DNA from: Halopseudomonas sabulinigri
GTDB lineage: Bacteria > Pseudomonadota > Gammaproteobacteria > Pseudomonadales > Pseudomonadaceae
Assembly: GCA_011053055.1 (NCBI GenBank)
Contig: DRHT01000040.1
Span: 1-64,000 of the forward strand
Direction: 5' to 3'
Length of the DNA stretch: 64,000 bases
Under the pieces are notes generated by a model that saw only the letters and a list, made by a program, of their open reading frames with translations, was not told the origin of the DNA and did not search any database. Position 1 is the stretch's first letter; every line of letters starts with the position of its first letter. Shown here one piece after another: positions 22,261 to 31,633 of the stretch. The position numbers and the translations under genes were made by a program.

Positions 22261-23706
22261 ATGAGTAAAGACAAAAGCCTGAAAAAGCAACGCCAAGCCC
22301 TCTGTGAAGACTTACTTGAGGCCCAGTTTGAATTACAACAGGCTAATCTTGGACCAGTGTTACTACTGGTCAGCGGGAATGATCTAGCCGGTAAAGCAGA
22401 GCTGATTTACACCTTCTACGAATGGCTGGACAACCGTTATCTGAACACCCGCGCCTTTACCTTGCCGCGAGGTATCGAACGCAAGATGCCGCGGCTCTGG
22501 CGTTATTGGCGCAGCCTGCCACCCGCGGGAACACTGGGGTTTTATTTAGGCTCATGGTATCACCAGCCATTGATACAACTCAGCCGCGGACGTATGTCAG
22601 ATAGCCGCTTCAAGACTCAGATGGAGCAAATCACTCGTTTCGAAAATCAGTTGGTCGCCGAAGGGGTGACGCTACTCAAGCTCTGGCTGCACCTGGATGA
22701 CGACCAAACACAGAATTACCCGCCGCGAGAACAGCAAAAACAATATGACAGCTTGGCCATGCGCGAGTGGGGCGAGTTTAGTACCACCGAATACGCCAAG
22801 GTGCGAGAAGCCGCTAAGCGCATGAGCGAGTTAACGTCCACTGCAATAGCACCCTGGATTCAAGTACCCAGTAGCGATGCTGAACAACGCGACTTGCACG
22901 TAGGTAAACTTTTACTCAAGGCTATGGAGAATAAGCTGCGTGGTAAGGAGGAAGCACCGAAGGGTCATGAGTGGCAAGCCAGCAAAAGCAACCGACTGGA
23001 CAAGCTGGATTACGGACGTGAGCTAAAAAAAGATGTGTATAAGCGCGAACTGGAGCGTTACCAACAGCGCTTGCGAGACCTGACACGCCATCCTTCTTTC
23101 GCCAAGGGCAGCCTGTTGTTGGTATTCGAGGGCTCAGACGCTGCCGGTAAAGGCGGCACCATACGTCGTATTACGCATTGCCTGGACCCGCGCATTTTAC
23201 GCGTGCATGGCACTCGCGCACCCACCGAGGAAGAGCGCAGCCAGCCATACTTGTTGCGCTTCTGGCGGCGCATACCCGCGCCCGGTAACGTAGTGGTGTT
23301 CGATCGCAGTTACTACGGCCGCGTGCTGGTTGAAAGGGTTGAGGGCTTTTGCTCTAAAACCCGTTGGCGACAGGCGTATGCCGAAATCAATGATTTTGAG
23401 GCACAACTGCACAAGGCCGGCACCCAGGTAATCAAGTTTTGGTTAGCCATCACGCCCGAGGAGCAGCTGGCGCGATTTGAAGCCCGGGAAAAAACGCCAA
23501 CAAAAAGGTACAAACTGACCGACGAAGACTGGCGCAATCGTGACAAATGGCCCGACTATGTCAGCGCCATGAACGATATGGTGGAAAATACCGCCACACC
23601 GCACGCGCCTTGGCATGTGCTGCCCTCGACCGATAAACGCTATGCACGCATCCAAGCACTGCGCATCGTCTGCGAAACACTGCAAAAACGATTGAAACAA
23701 TCCTAA
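22261..23706 (+). CDS. Two-domain polyphosphate kinase 2 (polyphosphate:AMP phosphotransferase type)
   Basis: Cytoplasmic enzyme expected to transfer phosphate from polyphosphate to a nucleotide. I chose ATG 22261 (AAGGCG about 7 bp upstream), giving 481 residues; GTG 22219 is an alternative. Two PPK2 domains lie in tandem: the N-terminal one has a divergent loop GNDLAGK, and the C-terminal one has a canonical Walker A ([11 protein letters not shown]), [17 protein letters not shown] and [19 protein letters not shown]. This two-domain layout matches class II PPK2 enzymes that make ADP from AMP, where the C-terminal half is catalytic. The substrate preference is inferred from the family. Confidence 0.88.
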   Translation: MSKDKSLKKQRQALCEDLLEAQFELQQANLGPVLLLVSGNDLAGKAELIYTFYEWLDNRYLNTRAFTLPRGIERKMPRLWRYWRSLPPAGTLGFYLGSWYHQPLIQLSRGRMSDSRFKTQMEQITRFENQLVAEGVTLLKLWLHLDDDQTQNYPPREQQKQYDSLAMREWGEFSTTEYAKVREAAKRMSELTSTAIAPWIQVPSSDAEQRDLHVGKLLLKAMENKLRGKEEAPKGHEWQASKSNRLDKLDYGRELKKDVYKRELERYQQRLRDLTRHPSFAKGSLLLVFEGSDAAGKGGTIRRITHCLDPRILRVHGTRAPTEEERSQPYLLRFWRRIPAPGNVVVFDRSYYGRVLVERVEGFCSKTRWRQAYAEINDFEAQLHKAGTQVIKFWLAITPEEQLARFEAREKTPTKRYKLTDEDWRNRDKWPDYVSAMNDMVENTATPHAPWHVLPSTDKRYARIQALRIVCETLQKRLKQS

Positions 23707-23761
23707 TGCCTACGCATTATCAACGTTCACGCGCCAAATCGGCGCCAGCGAGGAAGTGCGT

Positions 23762-24169
23762 ATGAGCATGTTAAAAGAATTCAAGACCTTCGCCCTGCGC
23801 GGCAATGTAGTCGACATGGCTGTCGGTATCATCATTGGTGCGGCCTTCGGCAAGGTAGTGTCGTCTTTCGTTACCAATGTGATAATGCCACCGCTGGGGC
23901 TTATGATCGGCGGTGTAGACTTCGCCGACCTGGCCATCGTATTACAAGAAGCTCAAGGCGAACTACCCGCAGTAACGTTGGGCTACGGCTTGTTTATCCA
24001 AAGCATCGTGGACTTTTTGATTGTTGCCGCAGCCATCTTTATGGCAGTAAGAGTGATGAATAGCCTCAAGCGCAAGGAAGAAGCAGCCCCCGCCGCGCCA
24101 CCTGCACCATCAAAAGAGGAAGTGCTGCTGAGCGAAATTCGCGATCTGCTGAAGCAACAGAACAGCTAA
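23762..24169 (+). CDS. mscL: Large-conductance mechanosensitive channel MscL
   Basis: Pentameric membrane channel that releases solutes when the membrane is stretched by osmotic downshock. From ATG 23762 (AGGAAG 5 bp upstream; GTG 23756 is less likely because it falls in that ribosome site) it has 135 residues. N-terminal helix [17 protein letters not shown]1 [18 protein letters not shown] with the pore hydrophobic lock, a short periplasmic loop, TM2 (about 75-98) and a C-terminal cytoplasmic helix bundle [10 protein letters not shown] are all as expected. A hairpin of AGGGGGCG/CGCCCCCT follows at 24174-24198, without a T tract. Confidence 0.96.
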   Translation: MSMLKEFKTFALRGNVVDMAVGIIIGAAFGKVVSSFVTNVIMPPLGLMIGGVDFADLAIVLQEAQGELPAVTLGYGLFIQSIVDFLIVAAAIFMAVRVMNSLKRKEEAAPAAPPAPSKEEVLLSEIRDLLKQQNS

Positions 24170-24245
24170 CTACCAAGGGGGCGTGCACACCGCCCCCTAC
24201 TGAGCTGCGCTATACTGGCGGACCAGACCCGCAAACGGCCAGCGC

Positions 24246-25364
24246 ATGCAATCATTTGACTCACCTTACGGCACGCTAACGCTAACGCGTTATCCATCAA
24301 CGCGTAATCCCACACTCCAAGCCTTCGATACAGCAGATCACTACCTGTTGAATCAACTTCATGCTTCTGAAGAATCCGGCCCGCTGCTGATCATGAACGA
24401 TCAATTTGGCACCTTGGCCTGCGCGTTGGCTGAACATGAACCTTGCAGCTGGGGTGATTCGCATCTAAGTGAACGCGCGCTGGTAGAGAATATTCACGCC
24501 AACGGCTTAGCGTCCAGCAACATCACCTTCGTACCCGGCAACCTACTACCCTCAGGCCAGTATCAGAGAGTACTGCTGCGCGTGCCCAAAAGCCTGACTC
24601 TGCTGGAAGATCAACTGCGCCGTTTGCGACCGCTCCTGCAGCCAGGCGCAACGGTGGTTGCCGGCGCCATGATCAAGCACTTGGCACCACGGGCCGGAGA
24701 GCTCCTGGCAGCGTACATAGGGCCTTATCAAGCCTCGCTGGGCTGGAAGAAAGCCCGTTTATTGAGCGCCACCTTTGATCCAAAGCTGACCCCACCTACA
24801 CAGCCACTCGAAAGCCACTACGCGCTTGGTGATACCGACTTAAACCTAGTGAACCTGCCTGGCGTATTTTCCCGCGAGCATTTGGACGTAGGTACTCGCC
24901 TGATGTTGCCGCTAATTAACGCGGCAGCAGCAACATCCGAGCGCATCGCTGACCTGGGCTGCGGTAACGGCGCGTTGGGGTTAATGGCGGCATTACACAA
25001 CCCGCAGGCAGAGCTGCTATTCTGTGATGAGTCTTACGCCGCTGTGACCAGTGCTCAACAGAATTTTTCCGCCGCCTTTCCCGGCCGTGAAGCTGAATTT
25101 ATGGTCAATGATGGACTGCTTGGCGTGGCGGCAGACAGTCTCGATCTGGTCCTCTGTAACCCGCCTTTTCACCAACAACAGGTAATTGGCGACGAGATTG
25201 CTCTGCGCTTGTTCCAACAAAGCCGTGAAGCACTGGCGCTGGGCGGACGCTTGCTGGTGGTGGGGAACCGCCATCTGGGTTATCACGTAAAACTGAAGCA
25301 GTACTTCAGTGAGGTAACTCAGCTGGCGGCGTCCAACAAATTCGTGGTGTTGCAGGCCCGCTAA
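24246..25364 (+). CDS. rlmG: 23S rRNA (guanine-N2)-methyltransferase RlmG
   Basis: SAM-dependent methyltransferase expected to modify G1835 of 23S rRNA. The 372 residues have the two-domain RsmC/RlmG plan: an N-terminal degenerate methyltransferase-like half, and a C-terminal catalytic half with SAM motif DLGCGNGALGL and catalytic NPPFHQQ (NPPF). Length and order of motifs fit RlmG better than RsmC. Its stop codon abuts that of the convergent YqhA-type gene (next base). Confident on family, slightly less on the exact target base. Confidence 0.88.
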   Translation: MQSFDSPYGTLTLTRYPSTRNPTLQAFDTADHYLLNQLHASEESGPLLIMNDQFGTLACALAEHEPCSWGDSHLSERALVENIHANGLASSNITFVPGNLLPSGQYQRVLLRVPKSLTLLEDQLRRLRPLLQPGATVVAGAMIKHLAPRAGELLAAYIGPYQASLGWKKARLLSATFDPKLTPPTQPLESHYALGDTDLNLVNLPGVFSREHLDVGTRLMLPLINAAAATSERIADLGCGNGALGLMAALHNPQAELLFCDESYAAVTSAQQNFSAAFPGREAEFMVNDGLLGVAADSLDLVLCNPPFHQQQVIGDEIALRLFQQSREALALGGRLLVVGNRHLGYHVKLKQYFSEVTQLAASNKFVVLQAR

Positions 25365-25889
25365 TTAGTCTGCCAGGCTCGCATCGCTTTTGCCGTTCTT
25401 CGCGAGCTTGTCCAGAATCCCCATACCGAAGGCTGACACCACGAACGTCATGTGGATGATCACGTACCACATGAGCTTATCGTTGGGGATGTTCTGCGCA
25501 TTCATGAAGACTTTGAGCAAATGAATCGATGAGATCGCGACAATCGACGCCGCGACTTTCATTTTCAACGAGCCGGAATCCATCTTGCCGAGCCAGCTTA
25601 GCTTTTCGCGGCCGTCTTCAATATCCAGCTGCGACACGAAGTTCTCGTAGCCGGAGATCATTACCATCACCAACAGACCGCCGACCAGCGCCATATCGAC
25701 CAAAGACAGCACCACTAGAATCAGGTCCGCCTCGGCAATCGTCAGCAGCTGTGGTGCCAGATGCAATAACTCCTGAAAAAACTTGACCGCTAGCGCCAGC
25801 AACGCAAAAGACAAGCCAAAATAGATCGGCGCCAAAATCCAACGCGCCGAATACATCGTGTTTTCCAGTAAACGCTCAATCACCGACAT
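25365..25889 (-). CDS. YqhA/UPF0114 family inner-membrane protein
   Basis: A 174-residue protein with three to four hydrophobic segments (about 15-38, 50-80, 105-125, 138-158) and the family marker [12 protein letters not shown] followed by a charged loop. UPF0114 proteins are conserved in proteobacteria with no established function. The start codon is preceded by GAGG at short spacing. It is divergent from nothing close: upstream lies the 370-bp DnaA-box region. Confidence 0.85.
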   Translation of the reverse strand: MSVIERLLENTMYSARWILAPIYFGLSFALLALAVKFFQELLHLAPQLLTIAEADLILVVLSLVDMALVGGLLVMVMISGYENFVSQLDIEDGREKLSWLGKMDSGSLKMKVAASIVAISSIHLLKVFMNAQNIPNDKLMWYVIIHMTFVVSAFGMGILDKLAKNGKSDASLAD

Positions 25890-26261
25890 TACCTCAAATT
25901 AATAGAGACCAATAAAAGCGCTCATGATACCAGCGCAGTTGTGCACAGTATCTGTGGATAACACTGTGAGCAAAACGCAGATAACTCTGCCCTGCCCTGC
26001 AAACACTAGCCCTGCGCTCAGCAGCTCAAAAAACAGCCAATCTCGCAGCACGCTGCTAGTTTAGCGCTAAACCGCTACAGGCTTAGTGCGGCGCTGTCTG
26101 TAGAAACCTGACCAGGAGACCAAAGTCCACACTTGCGCGCCGCGGTCAAGCCCCCGTTTGCGGTACGCACTAAACAATGTCAAACAATGTGCAGCCCAGC
26201 GCTGTGGATAAGTCTGTAGACAAACTATGCACAGGTGGGCCCGTCCGTTGCTGCGCCTAGC
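25890..26261. other. Intergenic region with DnaA-box-like sites, a palindrome and direct repeats
   Basis: Between the starts/ends of the YqhA-type gene and the Lon-like gene. Perfect 9-mers TGTGGATAA (complement of the DnaA box TTATCCACA) occur at 25953-25961 and 26203-26211. One-mismatch boxes are TTGTGCACA at 25939-25947 and CTATGCACA at 26225-26233. GTTTAGCGCTAAAC at 26059-26072 is a perfect 14-bp palindrome, and AAACAATGT occurs twice, at 26172-26180 and 26182-26190. No open frame fits. The box matches are direct observations; a role in replication control is only a hypothesis. Confidence 0.55.
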
Positions 26262-28760
26262 TCAATCGCCCTTGCCGCGGTTAGGCTTTTTGGCAGTGGG
26301 TGCCTTGCCCTGTGAGCCGGCCGTTACCAACTCGCCAGGCGTATTATCTTCTTCTTCAGCCTCTTCTTCGCGATCACGCTCGGCAATTTCAGCCAAACGG
26401 TCAACTACCCGCGCATTAATGCTGCCTTCGGCGAAGTCGCCCTCAGCATCCATATCACCTGCAGCCTCGCCTGCCAGTAGCGATAGCGCCTCATCGACAT
26501 GCGCCACTGCGTAAATGGCAAACTGACCGGCACGCACCGCTTCCAATACGGCTTCGTCCAACATCAAGTTGGGTACGTTCGAGCGCGGGATGATGGCGCC
26601 TTGTTCACCGGTCAGACCGCGCGCTTCACACAAACGGAAAAAGCCTTCAATTTTCTCGTTCACGCCGCCAACTGCCTGCACTTCACCAAACTGGTTAATC
26701 GAGCCAGTGATCGCATAGCACTGGCGCAATGGCGTGCGCGACAAGGCGGATATCAGCGTGCACACTTCCCCCAACGAGGCGCTATCGCCATCTACATAAC
26801 CGTAGGACTGCTCCAGCGCGATGCTCGCCGATATTTCCAACGGATAGTTTTGTGCATAACGGCTACCAAGATAGCCGGTCAGAATCATCACCCCTTTGGA
26901 GTGAATCGGCTGCCCTAGATTGACCTCGCGCTCAATATCAACGATGCCACTGCCACCGGGGTACACGGTCGCGCTGATGCGAGCGGGCACGCCGAACACC
27001 GAATCACCCACCTCAAGTACCGTCAAACCGTTGCATTTACCCACCGCCGCGCCTTGCGTATCAATGAGAATCACGCCAGTCAGCATGTCGTCGCGAATGC
27101 GCGCGCTGACGCGGCCGGTACGGGTTTCCTTGGCCCGCAAGGCGCGCTCGATGTGCGCGGTGTCGGTCAAAGGATCACTAGCCAGTTGGCGTACAAAATC
27201 CGCCTCGGCAACTAGCTGGAAGATGTCACTGATGCGCGCTGAGAGTCGAGTCTGGTGTTCTGCCAAACGCGCACTGTAAGTCAGCACTCTGGCGACAGCC
27301 GCCGCAGTCAAAGGCGCCAGGCCCTCCTCCGACGTCCGGGTTTTGAGCAGCTGTGACATGCCGTCGATGCTATCGGTGGTACGCGGCAGGTCCTCTTCAA
27401 AATCGACCAATACACGAAACATCTCTTGAAAGTCCGGGTCCAGATCCTGCAACGCGTAATAAACCTGTCGCGACCCAATGATGACGACCTTCAAGTTCAG
27501 CGGAATCACCTGCGGCGTTAAGGTCACGGTAGCCAAACGGCCCATATCAGCCCAAGGCGATTCCATCTTCAACAGTCGCGAATGCAAAGCGCGCTTCAAA
27601 GCATCCCAAACAAAAGGCTCGCTCAGCAGCTTCTCTGCCTCAAGCAGCAAATAGCCGCCATTGGCGCGATGCAGTGCGCCCGACCGGATGTGCCGGTAAC
27701 TGGTTACCAAGCCACCCTGCTCAGGACTGTATTCAACCCGCCCGAACAGGTTGTCGTAGGACGGATGCGGTTCATGCACGACCGGGGCGCCGCCGCTGCC
27801 ATGATGGCCAACAATCAAGCTAGGGCAATACTGCTCAGTGAGCATCTGCTTCTTGTAGGCATCTGGCTTGGCTTCTACCACCCGCTCTTCAACCAACTGA
27901 TCGATCACGGTTTTTAGCAAGTTCTGACGCATCGCCTGCAAATATTCGCAAACGGCCTGATTGCCGCAGTAGGTTTCCAACAATGGCTCAAGCAGCGGCT
28001 GCAGCGCTTCGGTAATGGTATTGTCGTTCAACTCACGCAGTTGATTGCTCGACTCACGCTTCCATTGCGGCAAGCTCGACAGCGCTTCATTAAGCACTTC
28101 TTCCAGCATTGAGATGTCAGCATGAAAGCGGTCACGTTCCTCCTCTGGCAACTGAGAGAAATCCGCTTCATCCAGCGCTTTGCCTTCCTTCATGGGCGTA
28201 AAGGCTATGTTCTGGGCATCACGGTAGATGGCAATGCTCTTTTCCAGCGCGCGACGCTCTACCGAATCAATGGCGCGGTCGTAACGCTGATTGAAACCAC
28301 GGTCGATCGCGCTTTTTTTCTGCTGATAGGCCGGATGCTCAAAGACCGCTGGAAAGGTCGCCAGCAGATTATCAATGAATTGCTCAATAATACTGATCAG
28401 CTCGCCGGCGGATCCGGGCGCGAGACTGATAACCCAGGGCTCCCGCGCTTCATCGAAGTTATTAACGTAGACGCAGTCCTGCGGGGTGATCTGGCGCTTC
28501 GCCTCGGCACGCAGGTAGCGCTGCACATAAGAGAAGCGCCCCGTACCCGGGTCGCCCATGACGAAGACGTTATAGCCAGGGCGATGCATAGCAACACCAA
28601 ACTGCAGCGCCTCTACCGCGCGCTCCTGACCGAGAATACCGCGAAATGGCTCAAGATCATCGGTGGTGGTGAAGCCCATGTTTGCAACGTCAATGGGCAC
28701 AGTGAGCTGTTCGGGTTTGAGGCGTAGTGTCTGGTACAGCGCAGCGGAATCAGTGGTCAT
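26262..28760 (-). CDS. Lon-like ATP-dependent protease (AAA family, Ser-Lys dyad)
   Basis: From ATG 28760 (AAGGA about 8 bp upstream) the protein has 832 residues; the open frame to 28844 reads through non-family sequence. An N-terminal AAA+ region starts with GILGQERAVEALQFG and a P-loop-like FVMGDPGTGRFS, where Arg stands in the usual Lys position. A long helical insert follows, then the Lon proteolytic domain with Ser in DGDSASLGE and Lys in VGGVNEKIEGF, giving an intact dyad. The tail is acidic and basic by turns. It belongs to the divergent Lon family found in Pseudomonas beside classical Lon. The protease role is inferred; substrates are unknown. Confidence 0.87.
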   Translation of the reverse strand: MTTDSAALYQTLRLKPEQLTVPIDVANMGFTTTDDLEPFRGILGQERAVEALQFGVAMHRPGYNVFVMGDPGTGRFSYVQRYLRAEAKRQITPQDCVYVNNFDEAREPWVISLAPGSAGELISIIEQFIDNLLATFPAVFEHPAYQQKKSAIDRGFNQRYDRAIDSVERRALEKSIAIYRDAQNIAFTPMKEGKALDEADFSQLPEEERDRFHADISMLEEVLNEALSSLPQWKRESSNQLRELNDNTITEALQPLLEPLLETYCGNQAVCEYLQAMRQNLLKTVIDQLVEERVVEAKPDAYKKQMLTEQYCPSLIVGHHGSGGAPVVHEPHPSYDNLFGRVEYSPEQGGLVTSYRHIRSGALHRANGGYLLLEAEKLLSEPFVWDALKRALHSRLLKMESPWADMGRLATVTLTPQVIPLNLKVVIIGSRQVYYALQDLDPDFQEMFRVLVDFEEDLPRTTDSIDGMSQLLKTRTSEEGLAPLTAAAVARVLTYSARLAEHQTRLSARISDIFQLVAEADFVRQLASDPLTDTAHIERALRAKETRTGRVSARIRDDMLTGVILIDTQGAAVGKCNGLTVLEVGDSVFGVPARISATVYPGGSGIVDIEREVNLGQPIHSKGVMILTGYLGSRYAQNYPLEISASIALEQSYGYVDGDSASLGEVCTLISALSRTPLRQCYAITGSINQFGEVQAVGGVNEKIEGFFRLCEARGLTGEQGAIIPRSNVPNLMLDEAVLEAVRAGQFAIYAVAHVDEALSLLAGEAAGDMDAEGDFAEGSINARVVDRLAEIAERDREEEAEEEDNTPGELVTAGSQGKAPTAKKPNRGKGD

Positions 28761-28920
28761 CCAGCATCCTTGGCAAACAGGGGGCGATAAAGAAGGCAAT
28801 CCAGCATTGTTGCCCTGCAAACCGCCGCTGACAAGTCCCGGCACTAGCGACTTGACCTAGAGCATGGCCTCAGGGCTTAAATAGAGTCTTTACTCAAGCA
28901 ACAAAAACAGGAAGTCCTGC

Positions 28921-29061
28921 ATGACGCTCAGCCTACAGCAATACCTAGATAGCGACGCGACCGAGCTGGCGTTGATGGTACAACGTGGCGAGATAAGTGC
29001 CGCAGAGCTACTTGATCAATACAATGGTCAGGCTTTGGCGCGAAGTTGCCTGAGCATGTAA
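28921..29061 (+). pseudogene. Truncated amidase N-terminus (gene remnant)
   Basis: ATG 28921 has a good ribosome site (AGGAAG, 6 bp spacing) and opens 46 codons ending at TAA 29059-29061. The peptide contains DSDATELALMVQRGEISAAE followed by LLDQYN, which resembles the opening helix of amidase-signature enzymes. No Ser-Ser-Lys catalytic region follows anywhere nearby; the next 100 bp in frame have no recognisable similarity. The best reading is the surviving start of a deleted amidase gene. An alternative is an unrelated small protein. Confidence 0.5.
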
Positions 29062-29169
29062 GTTGGGCAGTTAGCTGCCACTCTGGATCATGCTCGTGAG
29101 CTGGATGCCAGCGACCACGACTTCGAACTGCTGCGTAACGCACGAAGACAGGATGTATCAATCAAGGCC

Positions 29170-29197
29170 GCTGGCCGGGATGGAACCCGGCCTTCCA
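29170..29197 (+). repeat. REP-type hairpin repeat, single copy
   Basis: Stem GGCCGGG / CCCGGCC around loop ATGGAA, preceded by GCT and followed by TTCC. This is the GC variant of the repeat found eight more times at 53.1, 55.1-55.3 and 59.8 kb. It sits 17 bp beyond the stop codon of the HemD-like gene. Confidence 0.88.
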
Positions 29198-29213
29198 AAA
29201 CACACGGAAAAAC

Positions 29214-30044
29214 TTAACCCAGCACCTTGACCAACTCCCGCACCAGCGGCTTCATAAAAAAACTGCTTTCCGGCATCAAATCTACCCGCACCCCATAGGC
29301 AACCAACTCATCCTTCACCACGGGGCCCACAGCAGCAACCTTCACTTTGCCGAACGCCGCCAGTAATTGCGCTTCGCCCTGCTCACGGCGGCGCGCCACC
29401 TGAAACAGCCTACGTACCTGGGTAGCACTGGTAAAAGCCACCGCGTCGACTTCGGTAGCGAGCAGCGCATCAATCAAGTGATCAACCTGCTCATCTTCCA
29501 CATCATCAGCATAAATATAAGGCGACACCGTGCTCACCTGTGCGCCGGCCTCTTGCAGAAACTCGACCAGACGCAGATTCGGATCGGTACCGTATAGTTG
29601 CACGCCGATACGTTGACCGTTCAGATTTTCGCTCTTCAGCGTTTCAATCACACCTTCGGTGGTAGGCACGATCGCGACTCGATCAGCCTTTAAGCCCAGC
29701 TTGCGCAACGCCGCGCCAGGTTTAGGCCCACGGGTGAGTTTAGAAATGGGTCCCAATGCCGCGACAAAGTCTGCATACAGGGCGCCACCTTCGCGCTCTG
29801 CAAGCAACACCATGCGCCGCAATCCTTCACCGGTGAGCAGTATCAATTGATCGAAAGGCTTATCGATCAACTCTCGCATCCAGCGCAACACCGGAGCGGA
29901 ATCAGGCGCATCGTGAATGGACACCAGCGGGCAGCGCAACACGCCTGCGCCGCGCTTGATCAGCATATCGGCAAACAGATCCAGCTCGCGGCTTTCTGGC
30001 AGGGCAATGCGGCGGCCACTTAAGGGCAGATCTTCTGTGCTCAT
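29214..30044 (-). CDS. HemD-domain protein (uroporphyrinogen-III synthase-like)
   Basis: A 276-residue cytoplasmic protein with the bilobed HemD pattern: GRRIALPESRELDLFADML at the start, LILLTGEGLRRM, VAIVPTTEGVIETL, GQRIGVQLYG and the late VDAVAFTSATQVRRLF, followed by VAAVGPVVKDELVAYGV. HemD cyclises hydroxymethylbilane to uroporphyrinogen III. No hemC, cobA or nitrite-reductase gene lies near, and the protein differs clearly from the usual Pseudomonas HemD of the hemC operon, so it may be a second synthase or a protein with another role. It is transcribed in the same direction as the patatin gene 80 bp upstream. Confidence 0.7.
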   Translation of the reverse strand: MSTEDLPLSGRRIALPESRELDLFADMLIKRGAGVLRCPLVSIHDAPDSAPVLRWMRELIDKPFDQLILLTGEGLRRMVLLAEREGGALYADFVAALGPISKLTRGPKPGAALRKLGLKADRVAIVPTTEGVIETLKSENLNGQRIGVQLYGTDPNLRLVEFLQEAGAQVSTVSPYIYADDVEDEQVDHLIDALLATEVDAVAFTSATQVRRLFQVARRREQGEAQLLAAFGKVKVAAVGPVVKDELVAYGVRVDLMPESSFFMKPLVRELVKVLG

Positions 30045-30125
30045 GGCTATAATTCTCGATCAGGACGGATAAGCCATTGTGCGCAGCTGCATGGCACTTG
30101 AAAAGCACCACACAGCTACAACGCC

Positions 30126-31592
30126 TTACTTTTCCCAGCCGCGGCTGTGCAGAATGGCATCTAGGGTGCGGCTGACCGCCGTGCAGTTGCGCACCATTTC
30201 CACCTTCTCCCAGGTGGAGCGCTCGCCTTCGTGAATCAATCGGTGCATAGCTTCGCGGGTCGGCGGCGCCAGCAAACGCAGAGGATGGTCCCAACGGTTA
30301 CGCAGGAAAATATTGATGTCAGCGGTATAGTCCTGAGCTAGTACGCCATAGGTCAGGTGCTGCATCAAGCTAATTACCGGCGACTTTATGCGGATATTGT
30401 CACGGCTGAAGCGCATGGCTTCCGCCGCACCCAGCTTGATGAAGTTGGCCTGAAAGTGCACCAAGGTGCGCAAGCGAGTGCGCGGCACGTCCGGATCGGG
30501 CGTGATCGCTAGCGCGGCCGGGTTGGTCATGCTCGAGATGAAATGATTAACACCATAGAGCCGAGCCAGGCGCTTGGCCGGCAAGTCGTCGGCAAAAGAA
30601 CCATCGATCCACTTCATGCCCGGCAAGTAAGGCGCACTTTCGCCAGCAGCGTTGCGACACATCAGCGTAACCGGCGGGTAGATTCCATAGATGGCGCAGG
30701 ACGCCATCACCGCGGAACGGATCAACACATTGGGTGAAGTAATAGCATTAAGCAGGCGCGGCGCCTGCTGCGTCGAGAGCCCCGTTACTGTGATATTCAG
30801 TTTGCGCCCGGTCAATTCAAAGGCTTCTTGAAAAGTGAGATCAGGGAGGATCTTGGCTAAATAGTCACGCAGATTATCCGCATCCATAGCCGGCCTGCTA
30901 TTGCCCAACAGCGACAATGTCGGTCGGATAGCCGTGGTCTCTTCTACGTCATGGTGCAAGTTATCGGTACTGAGACGCTCGCGCAGTTCATCGTCATGGT
31001 GGGTGCAGGCGGTGGCAGCGAGAATTGAACCGGCACTTGAGCCCGAGATAATTTCCGGCAATAGGCCCTGTTCAAATAGCGCTTTAAGCACGCCCGTATG
31101 GAAGAACCCAAGTACTGCGCCGCCGCTTAGCATCAGGGCGGAACGGCCGTTGCAATGACTGGCCCGCAGGAAGAAATCCCGTTTTTCCTCCAGAGAAATG
31201 ATGTCGTCGGAAACCTCATTGAGGTCATTCAAAGCCCCGCATAATTCGTCTATATAACGGGTAATCAGAGTTTTAGTGCCCAGCCGCGCTTTGTTGTACA
31301 GCGACGGCTTACCCATACCACCCAAATTGCCGTGCACCCCTTCGTTCAGAGCAAACAGCAATTGATGGAAGTCACCGCGAAAGCGCAGATCGCGCAGTAC
31401 ATCGAGGCGCTGGCGCAAGGAGCGATAATCATAGCTTTCGCAGGCATCGTCCTGCTTCCAGTCATCCAGGCCATGCTCATGATCATACTCCCCTGCCAAC
31501 TCAGCCCAATCGTCATAGGTCTCGGCCTTTTCCATTGCCTGCAACATGGATTTGCTGCGCCCGCGCTGAAACAGTTTCAAGCCCATATCCAT
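30126..31592 (-). CDS. DUF3336/patatin-like phospholipase
   Basis: A 488-residue acyl hydrolase. An N-terminal DUF3336 region (about 10-140) precedes the patatin domain with oxyanion loop SGGAVLGFFHTG (about 156-167), nucleophile Ser186 in GSSAG and catalytic Asp in WIDGSFADD. DUF3336 plus patatin is the arrangement of triacylglycerol lipases in yeast and of bacterial relatives. Next to a WS/DGAT acyltransferase it could mobilise the storage lipid that the latter makes; this is inference. AGGGG stands very close to ATG 31592, and the ATG two codons downstream (31586) has better spacing, so that may be the true start. Confidence 0.83.
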   Translation of the reverse strand: MDMGLKLFQRGRSKSMLQAMEKAETYDDWAELAGEYDHEHGLDDWKQDDACESYDYRSLRQRLDVLRDLRFRGDFHQLLFALNEGVHGNLGGMGKPSLYNKARLGTKTLITRYIDELCGALNDLNEVSDDIISLEEKRDFFLRASHCNGRSALMLSGGAVLGFFHTGVLKALFEQGLLPEIISGSSAGSILAATACTHHDDELRERLSTDNLHHDVEETTAIRPTLSLLGNSRPAMDADNLRDYLAKILPDLTFQEAFELTGRKLNITVTGLSTQQAPRLLNAITSPNVLIRSAVMASCAIYGIYPPVTLMCRNAAGESAPYLPGMKWIDGSFADDLPAKRLARLYGVNHFISSMTNPAALAITPDPDVPRTRLRTLVHFQANFIKLGAAEAMRFSRDNIRIKSPVISLMQHLTYGVLAQDYTADINIFLRNRWDHPLRLLAPPTREAMHRLIHEGERSTWEKVEMVRNCTAVSRTLDAILHSRGWEK

Positions 31593-31633
31593 ACCCCTGG
31601 CGCCGCGAAGCGCCTGTTATCTGTATCAAGAAA

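Larger units (their letters stand above)
28845..29213. other. Gap between the Lon-like and HemD-like genes
   Basis: About 370 bp containing a short amidase-like remnant (28921-29061), nonrepetitive sequence, and one REP-type hairpin (29170-29197) just beyond the 3' end of the HemD-like gene. No intact gene is seen. Confidence 0.6.

Noticed and set aside
25939-26233. Chromosomal replication origin oriC
   Set aside because: No dnaA, dnaN, gyrB or rpmH nearby and no obvious AT-rich unwinding region with 13-mers. Kept only as a DnaA-box cluster.
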